A DNA stretch of 51,506 nt, taken from the NCBI GenBank assembly GCA_028819495.1, contig JAPPLI010000187.1:1-51506 (forward strand), given 5' to 3'. The notes below the pieces were generated by a model. The model was not told where the DNA came from. It did no database searches and saw only the letters and a list, made by a program, of their open reading frames with translations. The stretch comes from Gammaproteobacteria bacterium. Lineage in GTDB: Bacteria; Pseudomonadota; Gammaproteobacteria; Eutrophobiales; Eutrophobiaceae. Of the stretch, positions 34,773-44,450 are shown one piece after another; position 1 is the first letter of the stretch; the number at the start of each line of letters is the position of its first letter. The position numbers were made by a program, and so were the translations under genes.

Positions 34773-35525
34773 ATGGGGCCGGAACAGTCGCACGCCGTCG
34801 AATTTGAACACATCGTCAAGTCCTACAACGGGAAGCCGGTAATCCGCGACCTGTCCCTGGCGCTGCCGGTCAACCGGACGACGGCGATCGTCGGTGAGAG
34901 CGGCAGCGGCAAATCCACGCTGCTGCAACTCATCAACGGGTTGATCCGGCCGGATTCCGGCAGCGTCAGGGTACATGGCAAACCACTCGATTACACCCGC
35001 CTGCCGGGCATCCGCCGCGCCATGGGGTATGCCGTGCAGGGAGCGGGGCTGTTTCCCCATCTTACGGTCCGGGAAAATATAACCCTTGTCGCCAGGCTGG
35101 AAGGATGGCCTGCAGGGAGGATTGCAGAGCGCTATAACGGGCTGCTCGGATTTTTCGGGCTGTCCGATGAATTATCCGCCCGCTATCCGCACAGCCTGTC
35201 CGGCGGACAGGCGCAACGGGTAGGACTGTGCCGGGCGATGATGCCGGATCCGCCGCTGCTGTTGCTGGATGAGCCGTTCTCGGCGCTGGATGCCATCACC
35301 CGCGAGTCCATCTACGAGGAAATGCTGCAACTCAAGGATACCGGCGACAGGTCTGTCCTGCTGGTGACCCATGACCTGAACGAGGCGGCCAGACTCGCCG
35401 ATCACCTGGCAATACTCAAAGAGGGCCGGGTCATCCAGCAGGGCAGCTTTCAGGACATCAGGACAAGCCCGGCTGATGACTACGTGCGACGCTTGTCGGG
35501 AAAGAGTACCCGCGCCGATGACTGA
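34773..35525 (+). CDS. ABC transporter ATP-binding protein (osmoprotectant/quaternary amine type)
   Basis: ATPase subunit energising import with the fused binding protein-permease encoded next. The 250-residue protein has Walker A GESGSGKST (about residues 41-49), Q-loop YAVQGAG, signature LSGGQAQR and Walker B LLLLDEPFSALD. I start at ATG 34773 because the frame upstream overlaps acnA and gives no family sequence. It overlaps the next gene by eight bases. It resembles the OpuBA/OsmV-type ATPases but lacks an obvious CBS domain at the end. Confidence 0.9.
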   Translation: MGPEQSHAVEFEHIVKSYNGKPVIRDLSLALPVNRTTAIVGESGSGKSTLLQLINGLIRPDSGSVRVHGKPLDYTRLPGIRRAMGYAVQGAGLFPHLTVRENITLVARLEGWPAGRIAERYNGLLGFFGLSDELSARYPHSLSGGQAQRVGLCRAMMPDPPLLLLDEPFSALDAITRESIYEEMLQLKDTGDRSVLLVTHDLNEAARLADHLAILKEGRVIQQGSFQDIRTSPADDYVRRLSGKSTRADD

Positions 35526-37062
35526 CCCGCGCCGCATCACCGCGTTCCTGCTCCTGTGCCTGGCCTGCGTACTGCCTTTACAGGGACAGGATCGCATTAC
35601 TGTCGGCAGTGGTCTTCCAGGGGACGGACTTAAGTCCGTCCCCGCACTGCAGATTACTGTCGGCAGCAAAAACTTCAATGAAGGGTACCTGCTGGGAGAG
35701 ATCGTCGCGCAGATGCTGGAACTGGAAGGGTTTGCCGTTGAACGGAAGTTCGGCCTGGGCGGGACCCTGGTCTGTTACGAAGCGCTGGTGAACGGCGCTA
35801 TTGACGTATACGTCGAATACACCGGCACCCTGGCGGAAGCCATCCTGAAGCTGGGCGAACCCGCGCCGTACCTGGACCGGTTGAATGCGGCAGTGTCAGA
35901 TAAAGGCTTGCAAGTGCTTGATTCACTGGGATTCAACAATACCTATGCCCTGGTGATGAGGGAAAATACGGCTGCAGCAAAGGGGATTTCACGCATATCG
36001 GACCTGGCGAACCATCCTGAACTGAAACCGGCTTTTTCCCTTGAATTCCTGAACCGGGAGGACGGCTGGCCCGGTCTGGCAGAGACCTACAACCTCGCTG
36101 CAAAACCCTCCGGAATTGAACATGGGCTGGCCTACCAGGCCCTCGTTGAAGGCTCCATCGACATTACCGACGCCTATTCGACCGACGGGGAGCTTGCCCG
36201 GTATTCCCTGGCCGTCCTGGACGATGATCGCGGCTATTTCCCGCGTTATCTCGCCGTGCCGTTCGCCCGTGCGGATTTTCCTGCAGGCGCCGGGGATGTC
36301 ATTGCCCGGCTGGCCGGGAGGATTGATGACGATCGAATGCAGGAAATGAACCGGATGACGACCATCGACGGCAGGAGTTTTGCGGAAGTCGCAAGCGAGT
36401 TCCTGGGTGAAGAAGGCCTTGGAAATACGAAAGTGGAAGACAGTCTTGTCTCTTCCATCCTGGGCAACACCATCACCCATCTCAAGCTGACGGCCATAGC
36501 GCTGGCGCTGGGTTGCCTTGCCGGTTTGCCCCTGGGAATTATTGTTTTTCGCAACCGGCCGGTTGCGAATCTCACCGTTTACCTGGCAGGCCTGTTGCAG
36601 ACGATCCCTTCCATTGCACTGCTGGCGCTCATGATCCCGGTGTTCGGAATCGGTGTAAAACCGGCGATAATCGCCCTGTTCCTGTATTCACTCCTGCCCA
36701 TACTGCGCAATACCGTCACTGCGCTGATCACCATCGACCCGGTGTTGAAAAGGGTAGCCGAAGCCATAGGGCTGACCCGGAGAGAGCAACTGCGCCACGT
36801 ATTATTGCCGATGGCCCTGCCGAATATCCTTGCGGGCGTCAGGACTGCAGCCGTTATCAGCATCGGCACCGCGACGCTGGCCGCGTTCATCGGCGCCGGC
36901 GGACTGGGTGAGCCTATCGTGACCGGTCTTGCGCTGAACGATACCGGCCTGATCCTGCAGGGCGCGCTCCCCGCCGCCGGCCTGGCCATCCTGGTGGAAC
37001 TCCTGTTCGAGCTGCTGGAACGCCTGCTGGTGAAACCGCACATGCTGAAAGGCCAGATTTGA
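35518..37062 (+). CDS. Fused substrate-binding/permease protein of an OpuB/OsmX-type ABC importer
   Basis: The 514-residue protein has a signal sequence (FLLLCLACVLPLQG) and a periplasmic OpuBC-like binding domain (VGSKNFNEGYLLGE, about residues 47-60). The C-terminal permease domain has five or six membrane segments from about residue 315, with the EAIGLTRREQLRHVLLP coupling motif and IGAGGLG. The family imports glycine betaine, choline or similar; homologous fused importers can take ergothioneine, so the substrate is open. The order (binding domain first) is the reverse of some known fusions. A 57-base in-frame insertion with a perfect 24-bp palindrome separates the signal sequence from the mature domain. 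Confidence 0.9.
   Translation: MTDPRRITAFLLLCLACVLPLQGQDRITVGSGLPGDGLKSVPALQITVGSKNFNEGYLLGEIVAQMLELEGFAVERKFGLGGTLVCYEALVNGAIDVYVEYTGTLAEAILKLGEPAPYLDRLNAAVSDKGLQVLDSLGFNNTYALVMRENTAAAKGISRISDLANHPELKPAFSLEFLNREDGWPGLAETYNLAAKPSGIEHGLAYQALVEGSIDITDAYSTDGELARYSLAVLDDDRGYFPRYLAVPFARADFPAGAGDVIARLAGRIDDDRMQEMNRMTTIDGRSFAEVASEFLGEEGLGNTKVEDSLVSSILGNTITHLKLTAIALALGCLAGLPLGIIVFRNRPVANLTVYLAGLLQTIPSIALLALMIPVFGIGVKPAIIALFLYSLLPILRNTVTALITIDPVLKRVAEAIGLTRREQLRHVLLPMALPNILAGVRTAAVISIGTATLAAFIGAGGLGEPIVTGLALNDTGLILQGALPAAGLAILVELLFELLERLLVKPHMLKGQI
35596..35666 (+). mobile_element. Palindromic element inserted in frame, with 14-bp direct repeats
   Basis: ATTACTGTCGGCAG occurs at 35596-35609 and again at 35653-35666. 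Between them lies a perfect palindrome GGGGACGGACTT/AAGTCCGTCCCC (35620-35643). The unit is 57 bases, so the reading frame of the binding protein is kept. It looks like a REP-type element that duplicated host sequence on insertion. Confidence 0.7.
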
Positions 37063-37081
37063 CGCCCCTTGAGGAAAACCC

Positions 37082-37120
37082 GGGGTCAGAGTAAGTGTCG
37101 TCAGAATTTTTACTCTGACC
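37082..37120. repeat. GGGGTCAGAGTAA inverted repeat, short form
   Basis: GGGGTCAGAGTAA (37082-37094) and TTTTTACTCTGACC (37107-37120) form a hairpin between two convergent genes and could serve as a bidirectional terminator. Same family as 24468 and 49059. Confidence 0.8.
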
Positions 37121-37141
37121 ACCAATATCTGAAAGCCCTGT

Positions 37142-38371
37142 TTAAACCCTCACCGGCAGGCGGACCAAACTGCGAGTCAGGATTCCAGGTTTCCATTCCA
37201 GATCATCCTCTGCAACATCCAGGCTCAAACCCGGCAAACGCCGTAATACGGTCTTGAAAATAATCTCCATGTTAAGGCGCGCCAGGTGGCTGCCCAGGCA
37301 GTGATGTACGCCGCCGCCGAAGGCCAGGTGCCGATTCGGGTCCCGGCGTATGTCGAACCTGTCCGGGTTATCGAAACAGGCCTCGTCACGATTGGCCGAG
37401 GCATACAGAAACCCCAGCTTGGCGCCTGTTTTAAACGAGTAACCCCGGTATTCCATATCTTCCAGCGCATAGCGGTGAAAATAGGGCAACGGGGCATCAT
37501 AGCGGAACATTTCCTGAACGGCCGTATGGATCAGACCGGCATCGGCTTTTAACGCGGCCATCTGCTCCGGGTGCCGAAGCAGCGCCAGCATGCCGTTCCC
37601 GAGGGCATCAATGGTCGAGCCATGTCCCGCCATGAGAACCATCATGGCGTTGGAAATCAATTCGTCCTGATTCAGTCGCTCGGCGCCATCGCGCCATGCG
37701 ATCATTTCCGAGATCAGGTCGTCGCCCGGCTGTTCCCGGCGCATGGCCGCCAGGTCAGCCAGGTAAACGGCAAACTCCGTCGTGGCCCGTTCCGCCAGGT
37801 CCCGGTGCGCTCCGGTCCGTTCCGGCTCAAAAAACTGGACGATGTCTTCCGACCAGGTGCGCAGCCGGGGACGGTCCGGTTCCGGCACGCCCAGCATCTC
37901 CCCTATGACAAACCCGGGCGCCGGAGCAACCAGGTCTTCGATGAAATCGAACTCTGTAACAGGCCCCAGGGCGTCGATTTGACGGTCGACCAAACCCTGG
38001 ATAAAGCCCCGCAACTGGTTGACCCGCGCCGGTGTAAACATCCTGAACACCGCCTTTCTCAAACGATCGTGCAGTTCCCCTTCACTTTCCAGAATCGACA
38101 CCTTCACATAACGGCTGTGATTGGGCGCCGCATCCCAGTCCCGCCTTTCACGATCTGCAGCAATCTCATCACCGGACATGACATGATTCATGGTCCTGCC
38201 CAGGCGCTCGTCCATTACCAGCATTTTTATATCCTCATACCTGGAGAACAACCAGGCATCCCAGTTCTCATGGTAATACACAGGGCATTCCCGGCGCAGG
38301 CGCGCATACACCGGGTACGGGTCCCGGGCAAATTCCCCCGAGTAGGGTTCAAAATGAAATAACGGGTTCAT
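37142..38371 (-). CDS. Cytochrome P450
   Basis: Soluble bacterial P450 of 409 residues. Visible motifs are the I-helix AGHGST (about residue 247), the ExxR motif in EMFRYDAP (about residue 288) and the heme-binding FGGGVHHCLG (Cys at about 357). It has no adjacent ferredoxin or reductase gene. It is convergent with the ABC importer and divergent from mmsA. Substrate unknown. Confidence 0.94.
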   Translation of the reverse strand: MNPLFHFEPYSGEFARDPYPVYARLRRECPVYYHENWDAWLFSRYEDIKMLVMDERLGRTMNHVMSGDEIAADRERRDWDAAPNHSRYVKVSILESEGELHDRLRKAVFRMFTPARVNQLRGFIQGLVDRQIDALGPVTEFDFIEDLVAPAPGFVIGEMLGVPEPDRPRLRTWSEDIVQFFEPERTGAHRDLAERATTEFAVYLADLAAMRREQPGDDLISEMIAWRDGAERLNQDELISNAMMVLMAGHGSTIDALGNGMLALLRHPEQMAALKADAGLIHTAVQEMFRYDAPLPYFHRYALEDMEYRGYSFKTGAKLGFLYASANRDEACFDNPDRFDIRRDPNRHLAFGGGVHHCLGSHLARLNMEIIFKTVLRRLPGLSLDVAEDDLEWKPGILTRSLVRLPVRV

Positions 38372-38487
38372 CCACTTGCTGGCTATTTCAGTATGCCATT
38401 CGTTATGATGCGCTTGATGGTATTCTTTGTACAGATTTGATTATAGAATCTTTGCAGAGAGACAAACAGTAACGAGTAGAGCGAACC

Positions 38488-40023
38488 ATGACGGCAATAC
38501 AAGCAGCAGAAAACCTGAATGAAACTGAGCGACTGGTCGGCCATTACATCAACGGCCGGTCGGTGACGGTCTCCGGTGAACGCACCCAGGCCGTGTATAA
38601 CCCAGCCACGGGCCAGGTGGTGCGCCAGGTGGCGCTGGCGGGCAAGGCAACGGTGCAACAGGCCGTTGCCGCGGCAGCCGCAGCTTATCCGGCCTGGCGC
38701 CTCACTTCGCCTCTGAAGCGGGCCCGGATCATGTTCCGTTTCAAGGAGATACTGGAACAACACACAAACGAGGTCGTCAGCCTGTTGACCGAAGAACACG
38801 GAAAGGTGCTGGATGACGCCAGGGGCGAGTTTACCCGGGGCGTGGAAGTTGTCGAATATGCCTGTGGCGCGCCTGAATTGTTGAAGGGGGAGCACAGCAA
38901 GGACGTCGGCCCCGGCATCGACAGTTGGTCCGAGTTCCAGCCGCTGGGGGTCGTTGCCGGGATCACTCCTTTTAATTTTCCTGCCATGGTGCCGCTATGG
39001 ATGTATCCCATGGCTCTCATCTGCGGCAATACCTTTGTATTGAAACCGTCGGAAAAGGATCCCAGCGCACCGACCCGTATCGCTGAACTGTTTCAGGAAG
39101 CCGGGTTGCCGGACGGCGTTTTCAACGTGGTGCATGGAGACAAGGAAGCCGTGGATGCGCTGCTCACTGACCCAACGGTACAGGCAGTCAGTTTTGTCGG
39201 GTCAACGCCGGTGGCCGAATATATCTACCGGACCGGAACGGCCCATGGAAAACGGGTACAGGCCCTGGGAGGAGCGAAGAATCACGCCGTCGTGATGCCG
39301 GATGCCGATATGGACAACGCGGTCAATGCGCTCATGGGCGCCGCCTATGGTTCCTGCGGCGAACGCTGTATGGCCATCTCCGCGGTAGTGTGCGTGGGCG
39401 ATGCGGTGGCGGATGAGATGGTAAATAAACTGGCCTTGCAGGTATCCGACCTGAAAATCGGACCGGGTATCGACAACCAGAACGAGATGGGACCCTTGAT
39501 CAGTAAACCGCATTACGAAAAAGTGCGCGGCTATGTGGATGCGGGTGTGGCGGAAGGCGCCGAACTTGTCGTAGACGGGCGCGAAGTGACCGTTCATCAC
39601 CAGCCGGAAGGCTTCTTCCTGGGTGGCTGCCTGTTTGACCGGGTAACGCCGGACATGCGGATTTATCGCGAGGAAATTTTCGGCCCCGTATTATGCGTGT
39701 TACGTGTGCAAACCCTGCAGGAAGCAATGCGACTTATCGATGAACACGAATACGGAAACGGCACCTGTATATTTACCCGTGACGGCGGCAGCGCCCGTTA
39801 TTTCACCGACAATATCAAGGTCGGCATGGTCGGCGTCAACGTGCCATTGCCGGTGCCGGTGGCCAGTCACAGCTTCGGCGGCTGGAAACGTTCCCTGTTC
39901 GGCGACCTGAGCGCTTACGGCCCGGATTCCATCCGCTTTTACACCCGCCGCAAAACCATCAGCCAGCGCTGGTCCACGGATTCTGTGGAGCAGGCGCAGT
40001 TTGCATTTCCGAGTGATCGCTGA
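38488..40023 (+). CDS. mmsA: CoA-acylating methylmalonate-semialdehyde dehydrogenase
   Basis: Oxidises methylmalonate or malonate semialdehyde to propionyl- or acetyl-CoA in valine and inositol breakdown. The 511-residue ALDH-fold protein has the substrate-site TPFNFPAMVPLWMYPMA (about residues 158-174), the glycine motif FVGSTPVAEYIY and the catalytic Cys in SCGERCMAIS (about 294). No other valine-pathway genes are next to it; fumarase follows after 76 bases. Confidence 0.92.
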   Translation: MTAIQAAENLNETERLVGHYINGRSVTVSGERTQAVYNPATGQVVRQVALAGKATVQQAVAAAAAAYPAWRLTSPLKRARIMFRFKEILEQHTNEVVSLLTEEHGKVLDDARGEFTRGVEVVEYACGAPELLKGEHSKDVGPGIDSWSEFQPLGVVAGITPFNFPAMVPLWMYPMALICGNTFVLKPSEKDPSAPTRIAELFQEAGLPDGVFNVVHGDKEAVDALLTDPTVQAVSFVGSTPVAEYIYRTGTAHGKRVQALGGAKNHAVVMPDADMDNAVNALMGAAYGSCGERCMAISAVVCVGDAVADEMVNKLALQVSDLKIGPGIDNQNEMGPLISKPHYEKVRGYVDAGVAEGAELVVDGREVTVHHQPEGFFLGGCLFDRVTPDMRIYREEIFGPVLCVLRVQTLQEAMRLIDEHEYGNGTCIFTRDGGSARYFTDNIKVGMVGVNVPLPVPVASHSFGGWKRSLFGDLSAYGPDSIRFYTRRKTISQRWSTDSVEQAQFAFPSDR

Positions 40024-40099
40024 AGTATTGGCAACGGCGGCATAACCTTCATGCGTTATACTATCATCTGGCCCCAGGCAGACAGAAAGAACCGATACG

Positions 40100-41626
40100 A
40101 TGACCACAATCAAAGCGGGTGATCTGATAGCAAGCGTAGCGGATTCCCTGCAATTTATTTCCTACTACCATCCGCTGGATTTTGTTCACGCAGTACACAA
40201 TGCCTGGCAGCGGGAAGAGTCCCCCGCGGCAAAGGACGCGCTGGCCCAGATACTGGTCAATTCCAGGATGTGCGCCGAAGGTCACCGGCCGATCTGCCAG
40301 GACACCGGGATCGTCACGGTATTCATCAGCATCGGCATGGACGTGCGCTGGGGCGATGCCGGAGTGAGCGTCGCCGACATGATCAACGAAGGCGTCCGGC
40401 GCGCCTACACCCACCCGGACAACGTGTTGCGCCCCTCCATCATGGCCGACCCGGCCGGAATACGGAAAAACACCGGCGATAACACGCCGGCGGTCATCCA
40501 CATGGAGGTGGTGCCGGGAGACAAGGTGGAAGTTCATCTTGCGGCAAAGGGCGGAGGTTCAGAAAACAAGGCAAAAATGGCGATACTCAACCCCAGCGAC
40601 AGCATCGCCGACTGGATTGTTGACGTGCTGCCGACCCTGGGAGCCGGCTGGTGTCCGCCGGGTATCCTGGGTATCGGTATCGGCGGCACGGCAGAGAAGG
40701 CAGTCGTGCTGGCAAAGGAAGCATTGCTTGCTCCCATAGATATCCAGGAGTTGAAACAACGCGGCCCGCAATCGAAGCTCGAAGAGTTACGCCTGGAAAT
40801 CTTCGACCGGGTAAACGACCTGGGGATAGGCGCCCAGGGACTGGGCGGGCTGACTACGGTGCTGGACGTGAAGATCATCGACTTTCCCACCCATGCCGCG
40901 TCACTGCCCGTAGCCTTGATTCCGAACTGCGCGGCCACACGTCATGCACATTTTATCCTGGACGGCAGCGGTCCTGCCTTGCAGGAGCCCCCCAGCCTCG
41001 ATGATTGGCCCGACATAAGCTGGGAGGCCGGCCCGGACGCACGCCGCGTTAACCTGGACACACTTACACGGTCTGACACAGCCGATTGGCGGCCTGGCGA
41101 AACCCTGTTGCTCAGCGGCAAATTACTGACCGGCCGGGATGCCGCGCACAAACGCATGGACACCCTGCTGAAGCAGGGTGAACCACTGCCCGAGGGGGTT
41201 GATTTCAACAACCGCTTCATCTACTACGTGGGGCCGGTCGATGCAGTCCGGGATGAGGTCGTCGGTCCGGCCGGCCCCACCACCGCAACCAGGATGGATA
41301 AATTCACCGGCCTGATGCTGGAGAGGACAGGATTAATCGGCATGATAGGCAAGGCAGAGCGCGGGCCGGAAGGACTGGCAGCCATAAAGAAGTACGGGGC
41401 GGTCTACCTGATCGCTGTCGGCGGCGCCGCCTACCTGGTATCCAGGGCGATTACCGCTTCCAGGGTAGTGGCTTTTGCAGAGCTGGGCATGGAAGCCATC
41501 CATGAATTTGAGGTGAAGGACATGCCGGTAACCGTCGCTGTGGACAGCAACGGCAATTCCGTCCACCAGACCGGCCCGGCGCAGTGGCAGGAGATCATCA
41601 TCAGGGACAAGGAGACGACATCTTGA
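40100..41626 (+). CDS. Fumarate hydratase, class I (4Fe-4S)
   Basis: Converts fumarate to malate. The 508-residue protein has the N-terminal alpha domain (GHRPICQDTG with a cluster Cys, about residue 67). It has IPNCAATRHAHF (about residues 274-285) with the second Cys, and the C-terminal beta domain with GPAGPTTATRMDKFT. Length and motifs fit iron-sulfur class I enzymes such as FumA. Together with acnA it gives the window two oxygen-sensitive TCA enzymes. Confidence 0.94.
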   Translation: MTTIKAGDLIASVADSLQFISYYHPLDFVHAVHNAWQREESPAAKDALAQILVNSRMCAEGHRPICQDTGIVTVFISIGMDVRWGDAGVSVADMINEGVRRAYTHPDNVLRPSIMADPAGIRKNTGDNTPAVIHMEVVPGDKVEVHLAAKGGGSENKAKMAILNPSDSIADWIVDVLPTLGAGWCPPGILGIGIGGTAEKAVVLAKEALLAPIDIQELKQRGPQSKLEELRLEIFDRVNDLGIGAQGLGGLTTVLDVKIIDFPTHAASLPVALIPNCAATRHAHFILDGSGPALQEPPSLDDWPDISWEAGPDARRVNLDTLTRSDTADWRPGETLLLSGKLLTGRDAAHKRMDTLLKQGEPLPEGVDFNNRFIYYVGPVDAVRDEVVGPAGPTTATRMDKFTGLMLERTGLIGMIGKAERGPEGLAAIKKYGAVYLIAVGGAAYLVSRAITASRVVAFAELGMEAIHEFEVKDMPVTVAVDSNGNSVHQTGPAQWQEIIIRDKETTS

Positions 41627-41651
41627 ACTACAGTGGGAATTTTATAATTTA

Positions 41652-41796
41652 GGGCACCTCTAAAAATTAGAGGTGCCCGTGCAGCATAAGGATATGCTGC
41701 CATTTTTAATCACGTAAGTGATTGAAAATGAAGGAAACGGAAAATCGCACTTTTCCGTTTCCGTCTCTAAAAATGCCACGGATGGCATTTTTAGAG
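41652..41796. repeat. Run of five consecutive perfect hairpins
   Basis: Five stems follow one another with almost no linker: 41652-41678 (12 pairs, loop AAA), 41681-41700 (8 pairs, loop AGGA), 41701-41730 (13 pairs, one G-U, loop GTAA), 41733-41762 (12 pairs, loop TCGCAC) and 41765-41796 (14 pairs, loop CGGA). The outer hairpins share CTCTAAAAAT and its complement. The first could terminate the fumarase transcript. The rest is not explained by any gene; 41627-41855 has no coding sequence. Confidence 0.8.
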
Positions 41797-41855
41797 GTTC
41801 CTTTTAGAAGCGAACTCGTTGGTATCGCGCAACTCGGTTCCCCAATGATGAGCCC

Positions 41856-43082
41856 TTAATCCGGGTTAACTCTTTCAATTCGAGTAGCATGATACGCCGA
41901 TGTGCTCTCCTTCTCCTCAGCCACCATCAGCACATGGCTCATCAAGGAAGGAATCCCCGAGTGCCAGACGGCTACTTCGCTGGGCGGGCGCCAGATATAA
42001 CCAAACCCGGCAAGCTGTCGTCGCAGGACACTGACCTCCTCTTCAGTCGGCGCGCCGTTAGCTCGCTGCTCACTGAGATGGGAACGGATAACTGTGTCCA
42101 CCTCACCTTCATGCGCCACTTCGCGTTTGTCATAGGCGCGCGTCAGCCAGGCAGCCAGACCCAGCAATCCCGCATGCTCCAATTCTTCGCGCATGGGTTC
42201 ATAATATGCGTTGCGACGCCTGTTAAATTCCGGGCGCGCCTGTTCCAGCACAGCGGCGTCAATCCGTCGCAACGAGACCCCCGTCTCCTGCTCGCGTATC
42301 CGCAGAATCCCTGTAAGCGCCTCCCCCCAACACTGCAGGAAGTATGGATAACGCTGCCCCGCGTCAACAACTGTTTCCAGGACCGCCTCATCTAAACGGA
42401 TTTTATGCAGGTTAAAGGGTTGCAACAATGCGTCCCGCGCGTCGGCCTCATTCAGCAGGCCTATACCAAGTTTCTCCGAGCGGTTCCAGAACGTAGCGCT
42501 CATATCATTAAGTTGGTATTGCAGCCCTGGTGTGCCGCCCAGGACTAACAGTAACGGCGCTTGCTGACGTAACTTCTGGCTGACATTCAGCAGTGTGAAA
42601 CCTATCTCTTTGTCAAGCGTATGCGCTTCGTCCAGCAGCACCACCAAGGGGCGTTCACGGCAACGAGCCTTAAGCAACTCGGTCAGCATCTGTGCCTCAC
42701 CACCGAATTCCCACTTGAGTTTCACTAACGCCTCAGGTCCCAGTTCCATACCCATGGGCAGAAATTTCTTCCAGCTATCGGGCGGTGTCAATGCGCGGAT
42801 CAGTTCGTCAAAATCATTCTTGATCTTGGCGGGCGTAAGCCACGCAGTTGCAACCGTATTTTCCTGTTTGCACTGCTTCCGGAACCAGTCCAAAAGCACG
42901 GTCTTGCCGTTACCGCGAGGCCCGATGACGATAATGTCGCTGTTAGCGCCTTCTCCTCGCCGCAACAGGCTCAGCGGAGCGCATAATGCCGCCTGCTCTG
43001 CCTCACGGCCAGCCAGGTACGGGGGTTCTTTACCGGTGCCCGGCGTGAACTCAGGATAAGTCAATGCGGTTGTGCCAATCAT
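41856..43082 (-). CDS. AAA ATPase (ORC/Cdc6- or STAND-like), function unknown
   Basis: The 408-residue protein has Walker A VIGPRGNGKTVLLDW (about residues 51-65), Walker B VVLLDEAHTL (about residues 145-154) and a sensor-type VLGGTPGL. A C-terminal helical part includes an RRQLAGFGYIW winged-helix-like segment. Such single ATPases often lie in defence islands. It is divergent from the zorA remnant and sits where the missing N-terminal part of zorA should be, suggesting that its arrival broke zorA. Confidence 0.75.
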   Translation of the reverse strand: MIGTTALTYPEFTPGTGKEPPYLAGREAEQAALCAPLSLLRRGEGANSDIIVIGPRGNGKTVLLDWFRKQCKQENTVATAWLTPAKIKNDFDELIRALTPPDSWKKFLPMGMELGPEALVKLKWEFGGEAQMLTELLKARCRERPLVVLLDEAHTLDKEIGFTLLNVSQKLRQQAPLLLVLGGTPGLQYQLNDMSATFWNRSEKLGIGLLNEADARDALLQPFNLHKIRLDEAVLETVVDAGQRYPYFLQCWGEALTGILRIREQETGVSLRRIDAAVLEQARPEFNRRRNAYYEPMREELEHAGLLGLAAWLTRAYDKREVAHEGEVDTVIRSHLSEQRANGAPTEEEVSVLRRQLAGFGYIWRPPSEVAVWHSGIPSLMSHVLMVAEEKESTSAYHATRIERVNPD

Positions 43083-43189
43083 CGTGTTTATCAGTATAGC
43101 ATGAGGGGAATCACCGCTATGTAACCATGATCATTATCCAGTTAACAGGACGATTCGACATCATCTGTTAGTTGATACAAAATGCAGAC

Positions 43190-43729
43190 GGGACTTCCCT
43201 GGAAATTATAATGGCTGGGTTATTCGAAGCGTTTCTGCAATTATTTACCACAAAGGGGACATATCCGATATCGGGCCAGGGCATATCCTTAAAAGTCTGG
43301 ATGCGCAAACCGAACTGCTTAAGTCTACTCGAAATGCTATCGCCGGCAGCGAAGAATCGAGTCTGGCAGGCCAGCTAAAGTTGTTGCGCACCGATCTGAA
43401 TGACCAGCAGCGTCGTGATGAAGAAGCGCGCGAGAAATTTTCTGAACTCATCTCAAAACGCCTTGACAAAATCTCTCACTGCACAAAATGAAACCTTGAA
43501 CCAGTCCTCGGAAGGCTTCCTCGAACAAATGAGAAAGTCTATAACTCGAACTGAAGAGAGCCTGAACGCCGAACTTAAGGCATTTGACGAAGCGCGGCAG
43601 CAAGAGTTGGAACGGGTTATAAATGAGATGGCAACGGCACTGGGACAGATTGCCGGCAAATTCACCGAGGACTATTCACGTCTTGTTTCAAAAATGGATG
43701 CGATAATCCGAAAATGGGAAAACAGATAA
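43190..43729 (+). pseudogene. zorA: zorA remnant, C-terminal tail only, with frameshifts
   Basis: ZorA is the MotA/ExbB-like channel protein of Zorya, with a long helical cytoplasmic tail. Here only the tail is recognisable and it is spread over three frames: MAGLFEAFLQLFTTKG (from 43210), then HILKSLDAQTELLK through EEAREKFSELISKRLDKIS (to about 43480). The last part is QNALTKSLTAQNETLN to MDAIIRKWENR (to 43729). All parts are coiled-coil-like. The membrane helices and proton-channel domain are missing. The end overlaps the zorB start as TAATG. Confidence 0.7.
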
Positions 43730-44442
43730 TGAATACACAAACAGCGCGTATCTTCGGAACGATACGCTCAGGGGAGGAGGGTGAGCACTGGTTATCGGTT
43801 TCTGACATGATGGCAGGATTGATGATGGTATTTCTACTTATTTCTGTTGCCCTCATGCGTAGTGCCTTTATCGAACGCGACCAAATCAAAGATGTCGCAG
43901 TGACCTATCAGGAGGGCCAGGTTGCCATCCATGATGCGCTCATGGATGAATTCAAAAGTGATCTGGAAAAATGGGATGCACGAATCGACCGGGACACTCT
44001 ATCAGTCGAATTCAAATCTCCCGAAGTACTGTTTGAAACAGGGGAGGCTAACCTGCAATCACACTTTGAGGCAATACTGAACGATTTTTTCCCGAGATAT
44101 TTGTCAGTGCTCAGACGATTCAGGAAAAATATAGAAGAAGTACGTATAGAAGGACATACTTCCAGCGGCTGGACTTCAGCCGTCAATCCCGATGAAGCCT
44201 ACTTCAACAACACGTGGCTGTCTCAAGAGCGGACGCGTTCGGTGCTTAAATACGTCTATGAGCTTCCTGATGTTGCCGATGACAGAGGCTGGGTAAAGAG
44301 CAAGGTTGTCGCAGTAGGATTTTCTTCCTCTCGTCTTGTTCTTGACCAGCAGGGATTTGAGGACAGGAAAGCGTCGCGTCGGGTATTGTTCCGTATCATC
44401 ACGGATGCAGAGGTTCAAATCCGGAAGATTCTGGATGGTTGA
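43729..44442 (+). CDS. zorB: ZorB, MotB/OmpA-like protein of Zorya defence
   Basis: ZorB forms the stator partner of ZorA and anchors to the cell wall. The 237-residue protein starts at ATG 43729, overlapping the zorA stop by one base. It has one membrane helix with the proton-binding Asp (SDMMAGLMMVFLLISVALM, about residues 23-41). The C-terminal OmpA/MotB peptidoglycan-binding domain has EVRIEGHTSS (about residues 136-145), LSQERTRSVLKYV and RRVLFRI. The gene looks intact, but without ZorA it should not form a motor. Confidence 0.85.
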   Translation: MNTQTARIFGTIRSGEEGEHWLSVSDMMAGLMMVFLLISVALMRSAFIERDQIKDVAVTYQEGQVAIHDALMDEFKSDLEKWDARIDRDTLSVEFKSPEVLFETGEANLQSHFEAILNDFFPRYLSVLRRFRKNIEEVRIEGHTSSGWTSAVNPDEAYFNNTWLSQERTRSVLKYVYELPDVADDRGWVKSKVVAVGFSSSRLVLDQQGFEDRKASRRVLFRIITDAEVQIRKILDG

Positions 44443-44450
44443 GCAAAGTT

